Shown here in pieces: positions 33,548 to 47,000 of a stretch of 64,000 nucleotides of DNA. This DNA is from Sabethes cyaneus. Taxonomy: Eukaryota > Arthropoda > Insecta > Diptera > Culicidae. The notes beneath the pieces are model-generated. The model was not told the origin of the DNA. It made no database searches and worked only from the letters and a program-made list of their open reading frames with translations. The first letter of the stretch is position 1, and every line of letters starts with the position of its first letter. The translations under genes and the position numbers were made by a program. The stretch covers positions 23,764,501 through 23,828,500 of the forward strand of contig NC_071353.1 of the NCBI RefSeq assembly GCF_943734655.1, in the 5' to 3' direction.

Positions 33548-34396
33548 CCAAGCATAGCAAAAGCCTTGGAAGTTGTCGCACTAATGTGTTCGTTGAAACA
33601 GAGTTTGCAGTTCATCGTCACTTCCAAGTCTTCTATCAATGCAACACGATCCAAGCTGAAACCGTTTACTGTGTAGTAATAAGTAACCTGCGTCGGCGTT
33701 TTAGTAAAACTTATTATTTTGCACTTTGTTGCGTTCATCTCCATGCCATTTAAAACACACCAACTGGCTATATTATTAATATCTTGCTGTAAAACAGCGC
33801 AGTCGACCCACGAGCTGATGGTTCGGTAGGTCTTTAGGTCGTCGGTGTACATAAGGTAATGAGAGTGAATTCGGTGGCTCAAGTCATTCACGAACAGGAT
33901 GAAGATTAAGGGACCAAGGTGACTACCTTGTGGCACGCCTGATGGTGTTGAAAAACTGTTTGACTCCGGTCCGGTCTGGGACCTTTGGATGGGTCAAGTG
34001 AACGCTGTAAACCGATTTGAAAAAAGTTGCGAAGAGTTCGACAGAACATTCTGCTCGTTGCTTCCATCGAAAGACATCAAGTGAAATCGACTGAGTATCT
34101 TTTATACTGTCGAGGAATCGCCAGAAAGCGGACGGATCCGACTTAACCTCGTTTGGCTACTCAATAGAGTATTACTAGGTATGACCACGTGGAGGCGCTA
34201 GGTAGGGGCCTGGGATGGCTAGAGCTATATTGGACGCTCCTCATTTGCCTTCCCCATTTCATACTTAATCTTGCTTCAGATAGTATTGGAGCAAAAATAA
34301 TTTCCTGTATATCAGTTATTTATTATTGAATTCAAGATCTATTCTTACACAAATGTAGCATTTTCTTCATACTTTTAAGAAAAAATACGGATAAAA

Positions 34397-35373
34397 CTAT
34401 TTGTCACGGTTTCGAAGGAATTCTCGAACTTTTCTTGCAATATGGCTCTAAAGCGGCGCACACTTTCTTCGTCCATTGTTTTGGCTATCTTATTCCACCA
34501 GGTCTTCATCTGATTGATGTCTTCCCTTTGCCTTGAGTCTCCTCTTCATGATTGCTCAATATATCTCAATAGGGTGGAACTGGGGGCAATTGGGTGGGTT
34601 AAGGTCTCTCGGACCAAACTGGACCTCTTTCTCTGCATACCATTCTTGAACGACTTTGCAGTAGTGACAGCTTGCCAAATCTGGCCAAAACATCACGGGA
34701 TGGTGGTGGGATCGAATAAACGGCAAAATTCGTTTTTGGAGACACTCCTTTTGGTACAGTTCCGACGTCATAGCCTTTTTGTAACGAAAACTTTCCTTTT
34801 TCTGCCACAGCTGCATATGCCCTGCCAAATCATGAATTTTCATGCAAATTTGTCGGCAAAAACAAGTTTAAATTTGCCAGAGCCGTTGCAAATTAATATT
34901 TTTAACTTGGCATTTGCCCGAAGTCAGCCTTGACATAGGTTTCATCGTCCATCAGAAGACGGGTGTCGAACTTGGTTAGCACCCGGTCGTATAGCTTTCG
35001 AGCACGGATTTTGGCCACATTATTTCGTGTTATGGTTCGGTTTGGCTGTTTGCTAGCTTGATACGACTTGATTCCTTCCCGGAATCGAATTGTCCTCACG
35101 GTACTATGGGCAGCACCGAATTTTCTAGCCAAATCACGGTCTGACAGATTGGGATTCCACTTGATGGTCTTCAAAATTTTACCTCGCAGTTTCCGATCGA
35201 CAGTTCCACTCCAAAGATTGGCTTGATTAGCTCGTCGTTAATGTTTTATACCGTTTGATAACGCGCCATACGGTATTTCTGGTCAATTTCAGCTGTTTAG
35301 CTAGCCTAGATGTCGACCACAATAGATTTTTCAAAAAATTGTGCACAATTTGTTCCCTTCTGTCTACTTCCAT
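34397..35373 (-). pseudogene. Tc1/mariner transposase of DD37E type, degraded
   Basis: The start ATG at 35373-35371 opens MEVDRREQIVHNFL, followed by a helix-turn-helix (RLAKQLKLTRNTVWRVIKRY) and a second one (SDRDLARKFGAAHSTVRTI). The first catalytic Asp is in LLMDDETYVKADF, the second in FWPDLAS, and the Glu in HPIEIYW. Exactly 37 residues separate the second Asp and the Glu, the ITmD37E signature described from mosquitoes. The C-terminus FLRNRDK ends at the TAG at 34399. Stops near 35220 and 34880 and frame changes inactivate it. The length (about 325 codons) is near full. TIRs were not identified. Confidence 0.87.
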
Positions 35374-36235
35374 GTTGTTTGTATACAAAATACAACAGTC
35401 GTTTTGCGAAATGTCAAAAATACATAGCTGAGGCTAACAAAATTTCCGACACGTGGGCGCCAAGAACTTCCAAATCCGTCCACCAAGAGTGCCACAATAT
35501 GAGCAAAACTTTGTTCCATTTCTAAATGAAGCAAGCCTTATCATCTTGTACGAAACCAAGATTTCGAAGATGATATTTGCTTGGACAATGACAGAACATT
35601 GACCACGAGACCGGTAAGCGTGTTGATATCTTTCTTATTAAAACTCAGCAACGTTTGAGTAACTCTAATACACGGCATTATATTTTTTTGATTGGTTGAG
35701 ATTGTACGAGAATGTCCGCGAGTCTTTACGGAGAATACTGCAAACGTTTTCAGAAACGTCCTTGAGAGACCCGAGTAACTGTTTTCCATATGCGTCTAAC
35801 CGTGTCCGTCGCACGCGTTGATCTAGTGTGCTATGCGTGATGTATGAGTTCGAGCAGTATTATAGCAAATATAGCAAATATTTCGCCCTCGTATTGAGAA
35901 AGTACTAAAACGCAGCTCAAAACACCTACTTTGGAAGATACTTGTCAGACTGTTGGTAAAATATGGACGTTTTTGCTTCGAAAAAACGGTTGCTCGTGGT
36001 GTCTCGTAACGCTGGAGTGTGTCATAGGCATTTTACACCAAAGAACGAATTGGAGAACGGTTCCAGAGCTTTAAAATGTTGAATAACAGCAATCAATTTT
36101 ATCACGCTTTTTTAGGAGAAACTCGATAAAATGGCGATTTGCAGTTACGAATCGGGCTTTTTACGGCTTACGCAGTCAAGCTCCGAAGTTCCGTAATTTG
36201 TAAATTCGCGCAAAACTGGCGCTCTACAGAACACC
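35374..36235. other. Intergenic with one dispersed repeat
   Basis: About 120 bp around 35730-35850 (gttttccatatgcg, gtgctatgcgtgatgtatgag) matches 54600-54735 closely in the same orientation. Nothing else was recognised. Confidence 0.55.
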
Positions 36236-36480
36236 CGGAGGCCTCGTACGGACATGAATCATGGGCTCTAAAGAAAGCTGACTGACGAATACTTGCGAGC
36301 TGTATCAAGTATACAAATATGCTGATATAGTGAAGAGGCTACAATGTGGCAGCTTGCGGTGGGCGGGGAACGTGATGCCCGACAAGGTAGTAGCCTAAAC
36401 TATTTTCAACAGAGAACCAGAAAGAAACTGTAGCCAGTAGATAGGGCAGCCCCGTTGTCGAGGATAATTCTCCTCTCAGC
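36236..36480 (+). pseudogene. RTE-like LINE C-terminal scrap
   Basis: Frameshifted pieces read GHESWALKKAD and LRWAGNVMPDK, the C-terminal W-x-GH block of the RTE-like LINEs. Only about 240 bp remain. Confidence 0.6.
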
Positions 36481-39250
36481 ATTTTCATTTGTATAATTAG
36501 ATTGCAAATAAGAGTTACGTACTGATAGGTATTCAACAAAATCGTATTCGACGCGCAAAAGCAGCCTATCCGTACCATTTTGGAGGCGTTATACGCACTA
36601 AGGAGTAATTTTGAGCGATAAACCTAAACAGATATTTCAATACGATAACATCCGATTAAGCGCGACCAGATGCATGCAGCTATTCGAATTTATGCTGAAA
36701 ATCGTATGTTTGTCACTTACTAGCATTATAAACGATAAAATATCAACTTGAGCGCGCTTTATTAGGCTTTATTTACGAATCCGAATTTGTTAAGACATAT
36801 TTACGATAGTTTTCATACATTGATACACGAGTTAGTACTGGCTGGGTCACGGTCATTTTTTTTTTGAATGACTGCCTTCATAAGAATATTTTCGAGAGTG
36901 CAAGAATTTTTTGATTTCCGAGAACCATCGTATGGGTTTGTTCAGAAATTACGAAACAGGAATCTTTTAAAGTGATTTGTATTTATGGAAACTTGTGTTA
37001 GATGAATTACCTAAAAAAAATGAATAAATAAACAAGTATAAGATTCAGGATACTCAAGTGGCCGGTTTTATCTCCGTCAATTATTTTTCCTTCGTTTAAG
37101 TGTTAATGCGCTTTTCTTAGCCTCTAACTGGCACTGGACATGTTGATTCAAAGGTAGCAAGTGAAGGATATCCTTTAGTACCTCTGAAGGTGTGCTTCTC
37201 ATTGCTCCAGTTATAGCCATAAATGCTAGTCGTTGAAGTTTGTTCAACCATTTAATAGCTGTGGCTTTTTTGGTTTTCGGTCTTGACCTTGTTAGTGTGC
37301 ATCCTAAGATAGTTTAGCATTTAAGATTACTCTGAGAGTCCCAGATATTTCATTGAGACGCTATATTTGATTTCCTCTTTTCCAAGATGTAAACACTGCA
37401 ACTTTAGTCTCCTCTTCTTAGTGAAGGGAACAATTGTAGTTTTTAAGGGGTTGATCCTCAGGTCTTCTTTACTACACCAATTGTATAAAACTATAAATTC
37501 AAACAAACAATACCTTCTTTATCCTTCGTTTACATTCTGTCAGATATCGACTGCCGACTTTTGCTAATTTAGGACAGCACACCTTTTTCGGATAAATAAA
37601 CAACAGACTGTATCAAACGTACTATTTGCAAAAGCGGATTTATTAGAATAATGTTACATAAATTTATCATGCATCATGAATTTAATATTGTATATGTATA
37701 AAGCGAATGTTTGCTTCATTTGTGGAAATTTAAAGGCTAAATAAAATATTGTATAAGGTTTATCGCTATCAGCTATATACAAAAAAGATGGCGAATTTTT
37801 TTTTTGACTCACTCGAACTGAGTGGGGGAACAATTTCGGATTTGTTTTGTCAGTTTGCCATGTGCTACGTTTTTATGGTGCTTTTGTTTCGCCTAGCCGT
37901 CATCGATGTGTTTTTTTTTGTGTCCGAAAAAAGGTTTGGAATAACCGTCCATTTCTATTCGCGGACGGTACTTGCCTTGTTTCTAAATTTATTTTGTGTA
38001 AAAATACCTTAACCGGCGCTTCTTTACTATCAAACCAATCCATCCATCTATTCCGTTTTGTCTGTTATAAACTTGCCGTAGGCGTTGTTTGCAGTAACTA
38101 TTTTCTCACATGCCTTTATATAGTTGTTCAGTTTATGATGATCATTTCATAAATCTGATAAATTTATAAAATATCAAAAATAGACATTTTAAATGCAACA
38201 AATACTTATTTCCTGTTGTGATTATGGGGAAAACAGTATATTTAAAGCCAATTTCTAATAGGTATGTCATTGAATAACTCTTGATAGCATTTATTCGGGA
38301 CTGTACTAGTTTTTAAACAAGTAGAGAAATAATCGATTCCGTCGCATTGTTTGCTGCAGCAACATCAGTTTCGAAACGATTTATGCGGACCGTTGCAATA
38401 CACCATAGCAGTACGTCTGCGCCCTTACGCATATTTTCACAATAAAAGAAACAATTTTATCAAAATGTTGATGATAAAGAAAATATATTCACAAAACAAA
38501 ATTTTAAAAGAAAGCTCCTTTTGCTCTTACTTTTTCTTTTCAAGGAATAGAATAGAATGGGGGTTTCACCATATCGAACCAAATAACTAAATCGAATCGA
38601 GTAAACTTTGCATTAGCTACCTATACCTGTAGTAGTAATGGTCGTAAAAATTAAAGCTGAATCTGATCGCCAAACGCACCATCCATTCTTCTAGTCTCGC
38701 TAGGTAGACAATTCCGAAAGCAGTGCCACATAAGTACGCAATCTCCACCCGTGAAGTCGCGTACGTGATAAAGGCGGAATAAATTGTCTTAGAGCGCAAT
38801 TGATTTTATCCGATTATTTTCAGCACACTATTTTAATATTGCGCACTAGAATGCATGCCTGGTTCAATGCTTTTGTAGCTCTATTTTATACAGTGGTAAA
38901 ATACTCTACGACAAAATACTTTCTACTCAATGATATAATATGCGTATCCAGCTCGCTGCGGAATGGTTCGCTAGAAATTGATTTGTTTGCTAGTTCAATA
39001 GTAGAAGTAAAGATGCAGATATTTATGCAGTAGATCTGTGTGCACACGTAATTACTTGACTTGCCTCAGGACTAACTGATTCGTCACGATGCTATATAAA
39101 CTGCGAAATGCAAGGAATGTTACTGTATCCTTTTGTGTCTCTGTTTGATGAATACCTAGTCGTTTAATGTTCTACAACTGATCGTGTGTAGAACCGGACG
39201 GCCTCCGTAGCCGACAAAAATACGTACAATAATGAAAGGCTAACGTTTTA
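36481..39250. other. AT-rich flank downstream of cindr
   Basis: No supported gene or repeat. Part of this presumably holds the cindr 3' UTR (minus strand). No unambiguous poly(A) signal was chosen. Confidence 0.4.
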
Positions 39251-41025
39251 TCATACCTGTGTTACGCACTGTGCGTACTTCTCCAGCTCTTTTTGTAGTG
39301 TCTTAACCTTATCGCATTCGTCACGCAACATTTGCCGTAAGGCGTCGATCAGATTGTTCTGGGTGATCAACTGTTTCTCCATTCGGTTCACCTTCGCCTC
39401 GAGGTCTTGCACCCGAGAGCATACGTTATCGTTGGTAATCGGCACCAACGTGGCAGTTGTTCCAGCTGGCCCAATGGCGGTAGTGGTTGTTGCTCCACTG
39501 CAGGTTCCATTCTTATTACCTGTTAAGTCCGTCTGCCCACCGCTGGGGGAAGTAATGTGGATTGTCTTAGTATTCCTGGTGGTTGGCGTCGGTGATATGC
39601 TACGGTTACGCAAGTTGACGCTAACTGGCCGATTGTTGCTAACGGCCGGCGACGTTTCATTTGTATTGTTCGCACTACTACCGCTGTCCGAGGGAATGGC
39701 AATCTTGGTTGAAAGAGCAGACATTGACTTTGTCATAACGTTATTTGTGCTGCTGCTGCTGGTTTGATCTACACTGTGTGTTGATGCTAACAGGTGCTGA
39801 TGGCTACTAGTTTCCTTTCTACTGGACGCGATCAAGTCGAAGGAACTATGGTTGTTGTGGCTATTGTTGGTGGTTGTGGTCGATGTGCAGGTTACATCTG
39901 CCGTACCAGTAGTGGCAGCTCGTTCGGATAACCTGGTTCGACCGGAAGCCGTCACCGTTGATGATACTGCACTCGAAGAGTTTATATGGAATGACTTGGA
40001 AATGTTATCGAATTTGTGCTCTTCCTGGTGATTGCTGTTGGCTACATTGCTGTGATGTTCGGGTGACTTCGACTCGCTTACATTCGGAGAGGTCTTCTTT
40101 GCTTGGTTCGCTTTCAATTCATCCATCCAGGGTACTTTATGTTTCTCCCACTCTCTGGCTTTTGGTTTGGCTATAAACTCATCCTCATTGTTATTACTGT
40201 TGTGATGGCTAACATTTAGCAAATCCGGCTTTGGCGACTCAGGTTCTGTACTCTGTGATAGTTGTTGAAATAAGCCAGAGTTTCCGTTACTCATTCCATT
40301 ACTTCCAGTGGAATCTCCAATAATGCTACCAGCTGATGTTGGTGGTCTCCTTTTAGGTGCTTTTGCTCGATTCGCGCGCATATCCTTCAACACGGATCCA
40401 CGCTCTACGTGATTAAATTCGGACTCGTCCCTCGACAATCTCTCGCCACTAATGTTCTTTTCGTTGTTATCGGCTACTTCCGATTTAATTCTACTGCCGC
40501 CCGCACCGTCCATACTGTCCTGACCGGTGGTTGGCTTGTTGTCCGACCCTTTCACTTTCTGTTTTAACCCAGAGAACAAATTGTTCGTAACGCTCGTTAT
40601 CGAGGGACTCTTCTTGATCGGGACTTGCGGTTTCTTGCCTAACACTGGTGGTGGAGTTGATTTCTTTTCATCCAAGCTTTCTAAACTCTTACGAATCTCC
40701 GACGTTTTATTATCCAAACTCTTACGTGGCGGTTTTTCCGTCACGGGAGCAGTTGCAGTGGTACCGGCTATCGGCGAATTTTCGACTTTCCTAGTTTCTA
40801 GGGATTTGCGGTGTGCTGCAACATTCCCGAAAGTTGGCGAGCCACTCGCCGCCATTGTGCCGCTACTTCCAGAAGAGTCATTGAGAGAATCTTTCGAGCC
40901 GAAGCTCTCCTTTCGGTAGGCGTTGTTCGGTTGGCCACCGGTAGTGTGCGGCTTGTTGATTAGGATTTTTCCCGCCGGAGGCGGACGTTCAGGCTTACCG
41001 TGGAACAACTCTTTGATTGGTGAAA
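39251..41025 (-). CDS. cindr: cindr C-terminal exon
   Basis: The acceptor catttcag ends at 41026. The exon opens VSPIKELFHGKPERPPPAGK, is rich in Ser, Asn and Thr, carries the KAPKRRPP motif, and ends in a coiled coil. The stop TGA at 39253-39251 overlaps a good splice-donor sequence (cacag/gtatga), so a spliced alternative end is possible. Confidence 0.92.
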
Positions 41026-44000
41026 CTGAAATGGAGGAAAAAAGCGATTTAGAAATGTACAAATCTTATCGAATGGAGGGATTGAATGATAAAATTTGGA
41101 ATCACTTTCTGCTAACCGGGTTGATTAGATAAACGGAATCATCATCTGTATGTCGCAACGGACAATGATTCGGCAACTTATTTGATGTATAATAAATTTT
41201 AGCGAGAAATGGAAAGCTCTATTCATTAAATTCATTTACTTCTTCTATCTCACAGCTTTATAAGTGGGTCAAAATTGGAGATTGCATTTACTGTTATTTT
41301 AATAATGTATATTTTGGTTAAATAACCATTAGTAAAAGATTAATTTTCAGGTGACAAATGGACCTGAACACCAAAAAAAAATTTGTTTTATCACACAGTT
41401 GATTCATAGCCTACAACATGAAATGATGGGGAATGTTGCATAGTTGATTCATAGTTGTGGAGGTTTAGAGCAAAAAATCGGGGTTGCCTATGTGTTATAT
41501 ATTTATATAGAAGACTCCTTAGAAAATGGGACTGTTATGCGAGTAGCGGCAGTGTATCGCAACACAAAGATAAATGCCTTTTTCGTTTCTCTTCTGGATT
41601 TCGGAAAATTGTTTAAAAATGGATAAAAAATAACATTTTTGTCACAATATTGCTGTACCCAACGAGTTTTCAAAAATATTTAACTCCAGCATTGAAGCTT
41701 ATGCTGTTTGGAGCAAAATATGTTAAATCTTTGCTGAGGACTTGATACTGCTTTAATTTTAGATTTATTGTACAGATATAGCAAAACAGAGCAAAACTAA
41801 GTTGCAACAGTTTTTGGAACTTCAGCCAGCTGCTAAGGTTAGCGCGGAATTGATATGTTTGCGCTTGCGGACATTTGAGCTTTTACATACAATCTGATAG
41901 ACTATCTGTTAAAGTTGCCGCACCCGCAACGCAAGCGTACCAATTCTGTGCAGGCCTTTAGAGTACAGTACAATTGTGTGACTAAGTAGTGCTACTGTCC
42001 TATTGACTCCTACAGCCTCTCTCAGTCAAGATTGGGTATCTTTGATAGAGTATGCAAGAGAGACGAACCAGCCGCAGGCTAAAAAACCTCTTAAATAAAG
42101 AATAATAAAAATAGAGTATGCAAGTCTTTATTTTCAGGAAGATCTCTTCGATTCCAAATCTCTCACGGCAATTTGAGTGAATTTCTTCTACATCGCTCTA
42201 AGATTTCTTGTGTATGTTCTTTACATTGGCCTCCATACAGCGCTAGCGAATTCTAATTTAGATTGCACCTGGCTCATATGATCGGGACGTGCAAAATTTT
42301 GACAAAATTCAAATGGCCATAACTTGTACAAAATATCACACTTTTAAATGAAAGATTCGCAGTAGTTAGTGGACACCGGAGATATTCCTTGTTGTCTGGG
42401 GGTATATCAAAAACTGATTTTTTTCATCGCTTGTATATTTTTCTGTCATGAAGATTTATGGTAATTTTATTCCAAAACTAGATTTCATTATCAGTCGATT
42501 GGTAAAAAGAGAACGGAAATCCATCGAGAAATGTCAGAGATATGGCAATTTCAGTGAAATCAGTTCTGGAAATGCTTCCAGTAACGCCCTACCTTCATGG
42601 CCATTTTAAAATATGACCGAAACCATATCAATAAGGATGTAAATCTTCAAAAATTAGAATTTTGAAAATTCTGACGTTTGACACCAATATTGATATGGTT
42701 TCGGATATTCCCTAAAACGACCTCTTCCGCCGGGGTACCGAGAACCTGCTACAGGGTTGCCATGGAAAGCTGCGAACCCGAAAATGCTTCCAGCGTCAGT
42801 GGCTCATAAAGCCTTAAAGTTTGATACTCATATTGATGTCCTAAATAGGTAATAATAGATGTTGCCTGCCAGTTGGCTTCGAGGTATGACGCTGGCGTAA
42901 TAAGCCAGTCGTCGTATGTTCGAATCTCGACTGGGAGAGGCTGTTAGGGTTAATAGGATCGTAGCAACTGGCCCTGCAACTGTCCTGCACTCTAATAGCT
43001 GGCTGCGAAGTCTGTAGTATAAAAACAGAAGGTCAAGTTTCGATAACGGAATGTAGCACCTAGGCTTTGCTTTGCTTTTTAGATGTTAGTATTACTCATA
43101 TCACGAAAATGGCCGTAACTTGCTAGTTTCTGGACGGATTTCCGTTCTCTTTTCCCCAATCGACTGGAAATGAAGTGTAGTTTCAGGACAAAATATGAAT
43201 AGGTATTATTAAATTTCCAAGACAGGAAAAGATACAAGAGGTGGGAGTTTTCGCCCCGCTCTGCAAGTGGCTACAATCGAACTTAACACATTGTAAGCTG
43301 AGTGTGAAGGTCGGGTCCGAGTTTTTTGAAACGTTCTGCAACATCTCTGGCATACCACAGGGGAGCCACCTTGAACCACTGCTCTTTTCTCTTTTTATAA
43401 ATGAGCTATCAGCTCTTCTATCATTTGACTGCCGACGGTGTAAAAATCTTTAAGGTAATCCAAAATGGATTCTGACTACATTGAACAGCAACGTCTGGTA
43501 TGCTCCCAAACGACACCTCAGAACTAGGAATTACCTGTACCTGGATGGAATGCAAACTATGGAACTATACAACTTTATCCGATTTCTGGCAATGTGGTTC
43601 AACGGTGTTTACGATAGGTTCGACTCAACTTGACGGCTAATAACTTTCAACGACGACTCTCTCGTCCGATGATTTTTTTTACAAATAAATATAAATCATA
43701 CACGACACGCTCTTCCTCCGGTGGACCGGACAGCATACCTTCAATCTTTTTGAAGAACTGTATTGAAGCCTTGGTAGCCCCAATCCGTCGTCTATTAGGT
43801 GTATTTCCTGTTGCCTGGAAATTCGCTTATATGTTTCCAGTTCATAAGAAGGGTAATAAAAGAAACGTGGAAAATTACAGAGGAATCTCCGCCTTATGTG
43901 CATTGTCAAAACTCTTCGAGCTCGTCGTGATCGCGCCAATTTCCTCGTTCGTCCAGAAGTATTTGGCCGATGAACAACACGGATTCATGCCCAAGCGCTC

Positions 44001-47000
44001 AACAACCACCAATCTACTACTCACTTCCCACATAATGGACTGCTTCGACGACCGTTCTCAGGCAGACGTCATCTACACGGACCTCTCTGCTGCCTTCGAT
44101 ACGCTGAACCATCAAATCGCTATCGCTAAACTGTATAAACTCGGCATTGGAGTGCCGCTGTTCCAGTGGTTTAAATCGTATCTGTTGAATCGTCTCGTTA
44201 ATGTATCTATCGACGGGTCCATGTCGCAGGCTTTCACCGCCTTCTCTGGAATTCCGCAAGGTAGCCATCTTGGTCCTTTGGTTTTCCTTATCTATTTTAA
44301 CGACGCCAACATTACGCTCAAAGGTCCTCGGCTTGCGTTTGCCGACGACTTAAAATTGTTCGCAAAAGTAAATGACTCGTCTGATACTCTCGCACTCCAG
44401 GAACAGCTGTCGATATTTGCCGAATGGTGTAAAAACAATCGTCTAATATTGAACCCCGATAAATGTGAAGTGATTACGTTCTCCAGAAGGCTGAATCCGA
44501 TAATCTTCGAATACCGACTGTCAAGCATATCTCTACGACGTCTAGATTGCGTCAAAGATCTCGGTGTACTACTCGACTCCAAACTGACCTTCAAACAACA
44601 CGTTTCCTTCGTTGTCGACAAGGCCTGCAGGATTTTGCTATTCATCATGCGTATCGCCAAAAACTTCCATGATATGTACTGCTTGAAATCACTCTACTGT
44701 GCGTTGGTGCGTTGAATACTGCGCACCCGTATGGAGCCCGTATTATCAAAATGGCGTCACCCGAATCGAGGCAGTACAGCGGAGGTTCATTCGCTTTGCA
44801 CTCCGACGGCTGCCATGGAACGACTTAATCAGACTACCAAGCTACGAACAGCGTTGCAGACTAATCAACCTGGACTCTCTGCAAAGACGTCGGGACGCAA
44901 TCAAAGCTGTTTTTATACCAGATGTTTTGACGTCCCGGATCGACTGCCCTTGGATACTTGAAAGAATCGACATTTCAGCTCCGCCTCGCTTAACACGGAA
45001 CAATTCATTTTTACGTATATCACAAAGAAGAACCAACTACAGCTCCTTTAGCACTATACCTGGCTTACAACGCAATTTTAACTGTTTTGTATCCTGTTTT
45101 GACTTTGGCATTAGCCGCAACGTGCTGAAATCTCGATTTAGAACATTAGCTAGTAGTTTTTATTAGTCATTGAGATCCAGAAATCTGTTGACTTTTTTTA
45201 ACAAATAGACACGGTTTTGTTAAGTAAGTCGACTGAGTGAACCGCTAAAGATCTGGCGACTCAATTATCAGAAAATGACTAGTGAGTTTGTTTCGTTTTG
45301 ATCATACACTAGAGTCTCTTTTAACGTTCATTTATTTTACGTGATTTCTCTTTACGACCATTTTTTACGTTCAAAATTTGAAATAATGTCGAAAAGATAC
45401 GGCGAGAAATCGGTCAGCTAAAGAATGTTAGAGCCGCCGGAAAGGACCGACTTCCGGCAGAAATGGCCAAGAACTGCTAGCACCGTCACTCCATTAGATA
45501 ATTTCGAAGATTTGGGAGGAGCAGAAGCAACCGGAAGAGTGGATGGATGGTGTGCTGTTGCATATACACAAAGAAAGATCGGCTAGATTGCTGTAATTAA
45601 CGCGGCATTACGCTGGTCAACGCTGCCTACAAGGTGCTCTCCCAGATTGTTACGTCGTCTATCGATCCCCAATAGCAAGAGAATTCATGGGGTGACAATA
45701 TGAAGCAGGCTTCATGGAGGTCCGTGCAACTAGGGATGAAATTTTTACTCTCCGACAAATCCAACAAATCCAAAAATGTTCGGGAGTACAACGTGACCAT
45801 GCATTATATTTTCGTGGATTTCAAGGCAGCAAACGATACAGTCGCGCGCAAACAACCATGGCAGATAATGCACGAGTATGGTTTTCCGGACAAATTGACG
45901 AGGCTGATTAAAGCTATCCTAGAGCGAGTAATGTACTACGTGGGCGATTCGGGGGCGCTCTCGAAGCCTTTCGAACCGCATAGAGGGTTACAGATAGAAG
46001 AGGGTTACAGTGGACCTTGGGACGGTGGGGACAATCTACGCCAGACTAAAAACGGGGGCTAGGAGCAGGGATGATTCCTCCTCTGAGTAAAAAAAGAAAA
46101 AAGAAAAATTCACACATTACTCAGTCGCGAATTATGCTGCTCCGTTTTGTTTGAACTTTTCTCTTTTTTACTGATCGCGATTGCTCAGCAACCTTCTCAT
46201 TGAGGAATAAACTGAGCAACAAAGTGTTAATACACGTTTTGGCTGGCCATGATATGGCACAAAAAAAAAACTGTTTAGACTTCTCGCAGTGGCAACAGTG
46301 CAAAAAATGTTGCATATGACGATAATGGATGATAGATATGGCAACAATGTAATTCCCTTGCCGTAGCTTGCTGCAGTACGAACGATTTCGAAAGTTTCTC
46401 ATTTTTCGCACAATGAGAATCTAAATTTTGTTTATATTTCTCTTTATTTTTAGACGGGTTCTCATTGCGTGGATGTATTTCTCATTTGTGGCAGCAGTTC
46501 TGCTCATTGTGTTGAATGAAAAAAGTTGCACTTTTTGCACAATGAGTGAGGAAATGGCAAGCCTGGCTAGGAGGATGGGTTACAAATCAATACGTCAAAA
46601 ACAAAATAAATGGTAGGAAGAGGCTCCAGAGAACGCAACATTTGCCTCCCCCGGACAGTGACTATTGACGGCGATGAACTGAAAGTGATTGATAAGTTCG
46701 TATATTTGGGATCTCTTATCACCGCCAACAATAACACGAGCAACGAGATTCAACAACACATTCAAGCTGGAAGTCGAGTCTACTTTCCCCTCCGTAAGAC
46801 GCTTCGATCAAGGAGCAAGGAGCATACAAAACGCTAATCAAACCGGTAGTCCCCTACGGACTTGAGACAGTAACTTTGTTTACGGAATACATACGAGCAC
46901 TTGTCGTATTTGAACGAAAGGTGTTGCGAACTGTTTTTGGCGGAGTACAAACGGATAGCGAAGAGTGGTGTAGGCGTATGAACCACGAGCTACAGGAAAG

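Larger units (their letters stand above)
32553..34180 (-). pseudogene. CR1/Jockey-like LINE with two younger inserts and an internal deletion
   Basis: Read from 34180 down, a linker region (SDPSAFWRFLDSIK) and FATFFKSVYS are followed almost directly by GVPQGSHLGPLIFILFVND. The RT segment normally in between is therefore deleted. The active site reads YTDD (LMYTDDLK) in place of YADD. After a MITE (33271-33547) the frame resumes as REFCDIYVLKTLYCSLVRSV and RIERVQRCFVRLALR. After a SINE (32801-32998) it ends with FAFDVLSNRIDC and FDFHVWRDRFK. Internal stops make it a dead copy. Confidence 0.82.

Noticed and set aside
39354..40919. Plus-strand frames opposite the cindr exon
   Set aside because: They are antisense by-products of low-complexity coding sequence.
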